DNA of 5,475 nt from JBBQTU01 sp038213005. Its GTDB lineage: Bacteria; Planctomycetota; Phycisphaerae; Tepidisphaerales; Tepidisphaeraceae. Made by a program: the position numbers and the translations under genes. Location of the stretch: assembly GCA_038213005.1 (NCBI GenBank), contig JBBQTU010000251.1:1-5475 (forward strand), given 5' to 3'. The notes under the pieces are model-generated. The model saw only the letters and a program-made list of their open reading frames with translations, was not told where the DNA came from and searched no databases. Shown here piece by piece: positions 5,332 through 5,475 of this stretch; positions within the stretch are counted from its first letter, which is position 1; every line of letters starts with the position of its first letter.

Positions 5332-5475
5332 GCACCTCCAAGAGGCCTGGAAACTCGGCCGCCAGATGGCGGTCTACGATCGTCAGACCCGGCCTGAGCT
5401 CACCACGGCATACCACTACCCATCCTACCCAGTGTTCCAGGCAGCACACCGGCATCGCATCGAGCAAACTTCGGC
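5315..5475 (+). other. Possible partial coding frame at the right edge
   Basis: From ATG 5315 the plus strand is open to the window end (53 codons). It reads MWDVTLHLQEAWKLGRQMAV, then YDRQTRPELTTAYHYP. About three quarters of the codons end in G or C. There is no ribosome binding site, and the first five codons belong to the inverted-repeat arm. A minus-strand frame (5467-5267) is also open, so the coding strand cannot be settled. No family recognised. Confidence 0.25.

Overview
The base composition is GC-rich and the coding strand of every recognisable gene has a high-GC third position. The gene types (a GH141-like beta-helix protein, a zinc-ribbon Nudix hydrolase, YajQ) and the style of the intergenic palindromes suggest a bacterium of the Planctomycetota/Verrucomicrobiota sort. 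That placement is an impression from gene style, not a proof. Apart from one small gene and a partial frame at the right edge, everything reads on the minus strand, so transcription runs from high to low coordinates.

Left part (1-3147), ordinary chromosomal genes. A class I SAM-dependent methyltransferase (2260-3147) has a plausible sigma70-type promoter. About 400 bases without an intact gene follow. They hold a 69-base CGCGGAT palindrome, a 12-codon stretch that looks like a relic of a Nudix 3' end, and G-rich DNA. Next come a zinc-ribbon Nudix hydrolase (1330-1863) and a right-handed beta-helix protein that runs off the left edge (1-1337). The last two overlap by 8 bases and are probably co-transcribed and translationally coupled.

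Middle (3361-3910). yajQ is complete and typical, with a good ribosome binding site, a possible promoter and a GC-rich hairpin just upstream. It is probably a single-gene unit.

Right part (3876-5475), a decayed restriction-modification island. A Vsr-type very-short-patch-repair endonuclease keeps all its N-terminal catalytic residues but loses its C-terminal third at about 4178. A G-quadruplex-type tract inside a 9-bp inverted repeat lies 5 bases beyond the break. Divergent from it is a small unrecognised plus-strand gene (4543-4812). Opposed to that gene is the C-terminal part of a DUF4928-like protein, a family that I recall near cytosine methyltransferases and vsr. It is split by a frameshift near 5005-5030 and cut off at about 5130 by a cluster of AAAAGGTGACATCCCACATT repeats ending in a 19-bp perfect inverted repeat. 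No cytosine methyltransferase is visible in the window. The best reading is the graveyard of a Dcm/Vsr-type system invaded by small repeats, not a new intact system.
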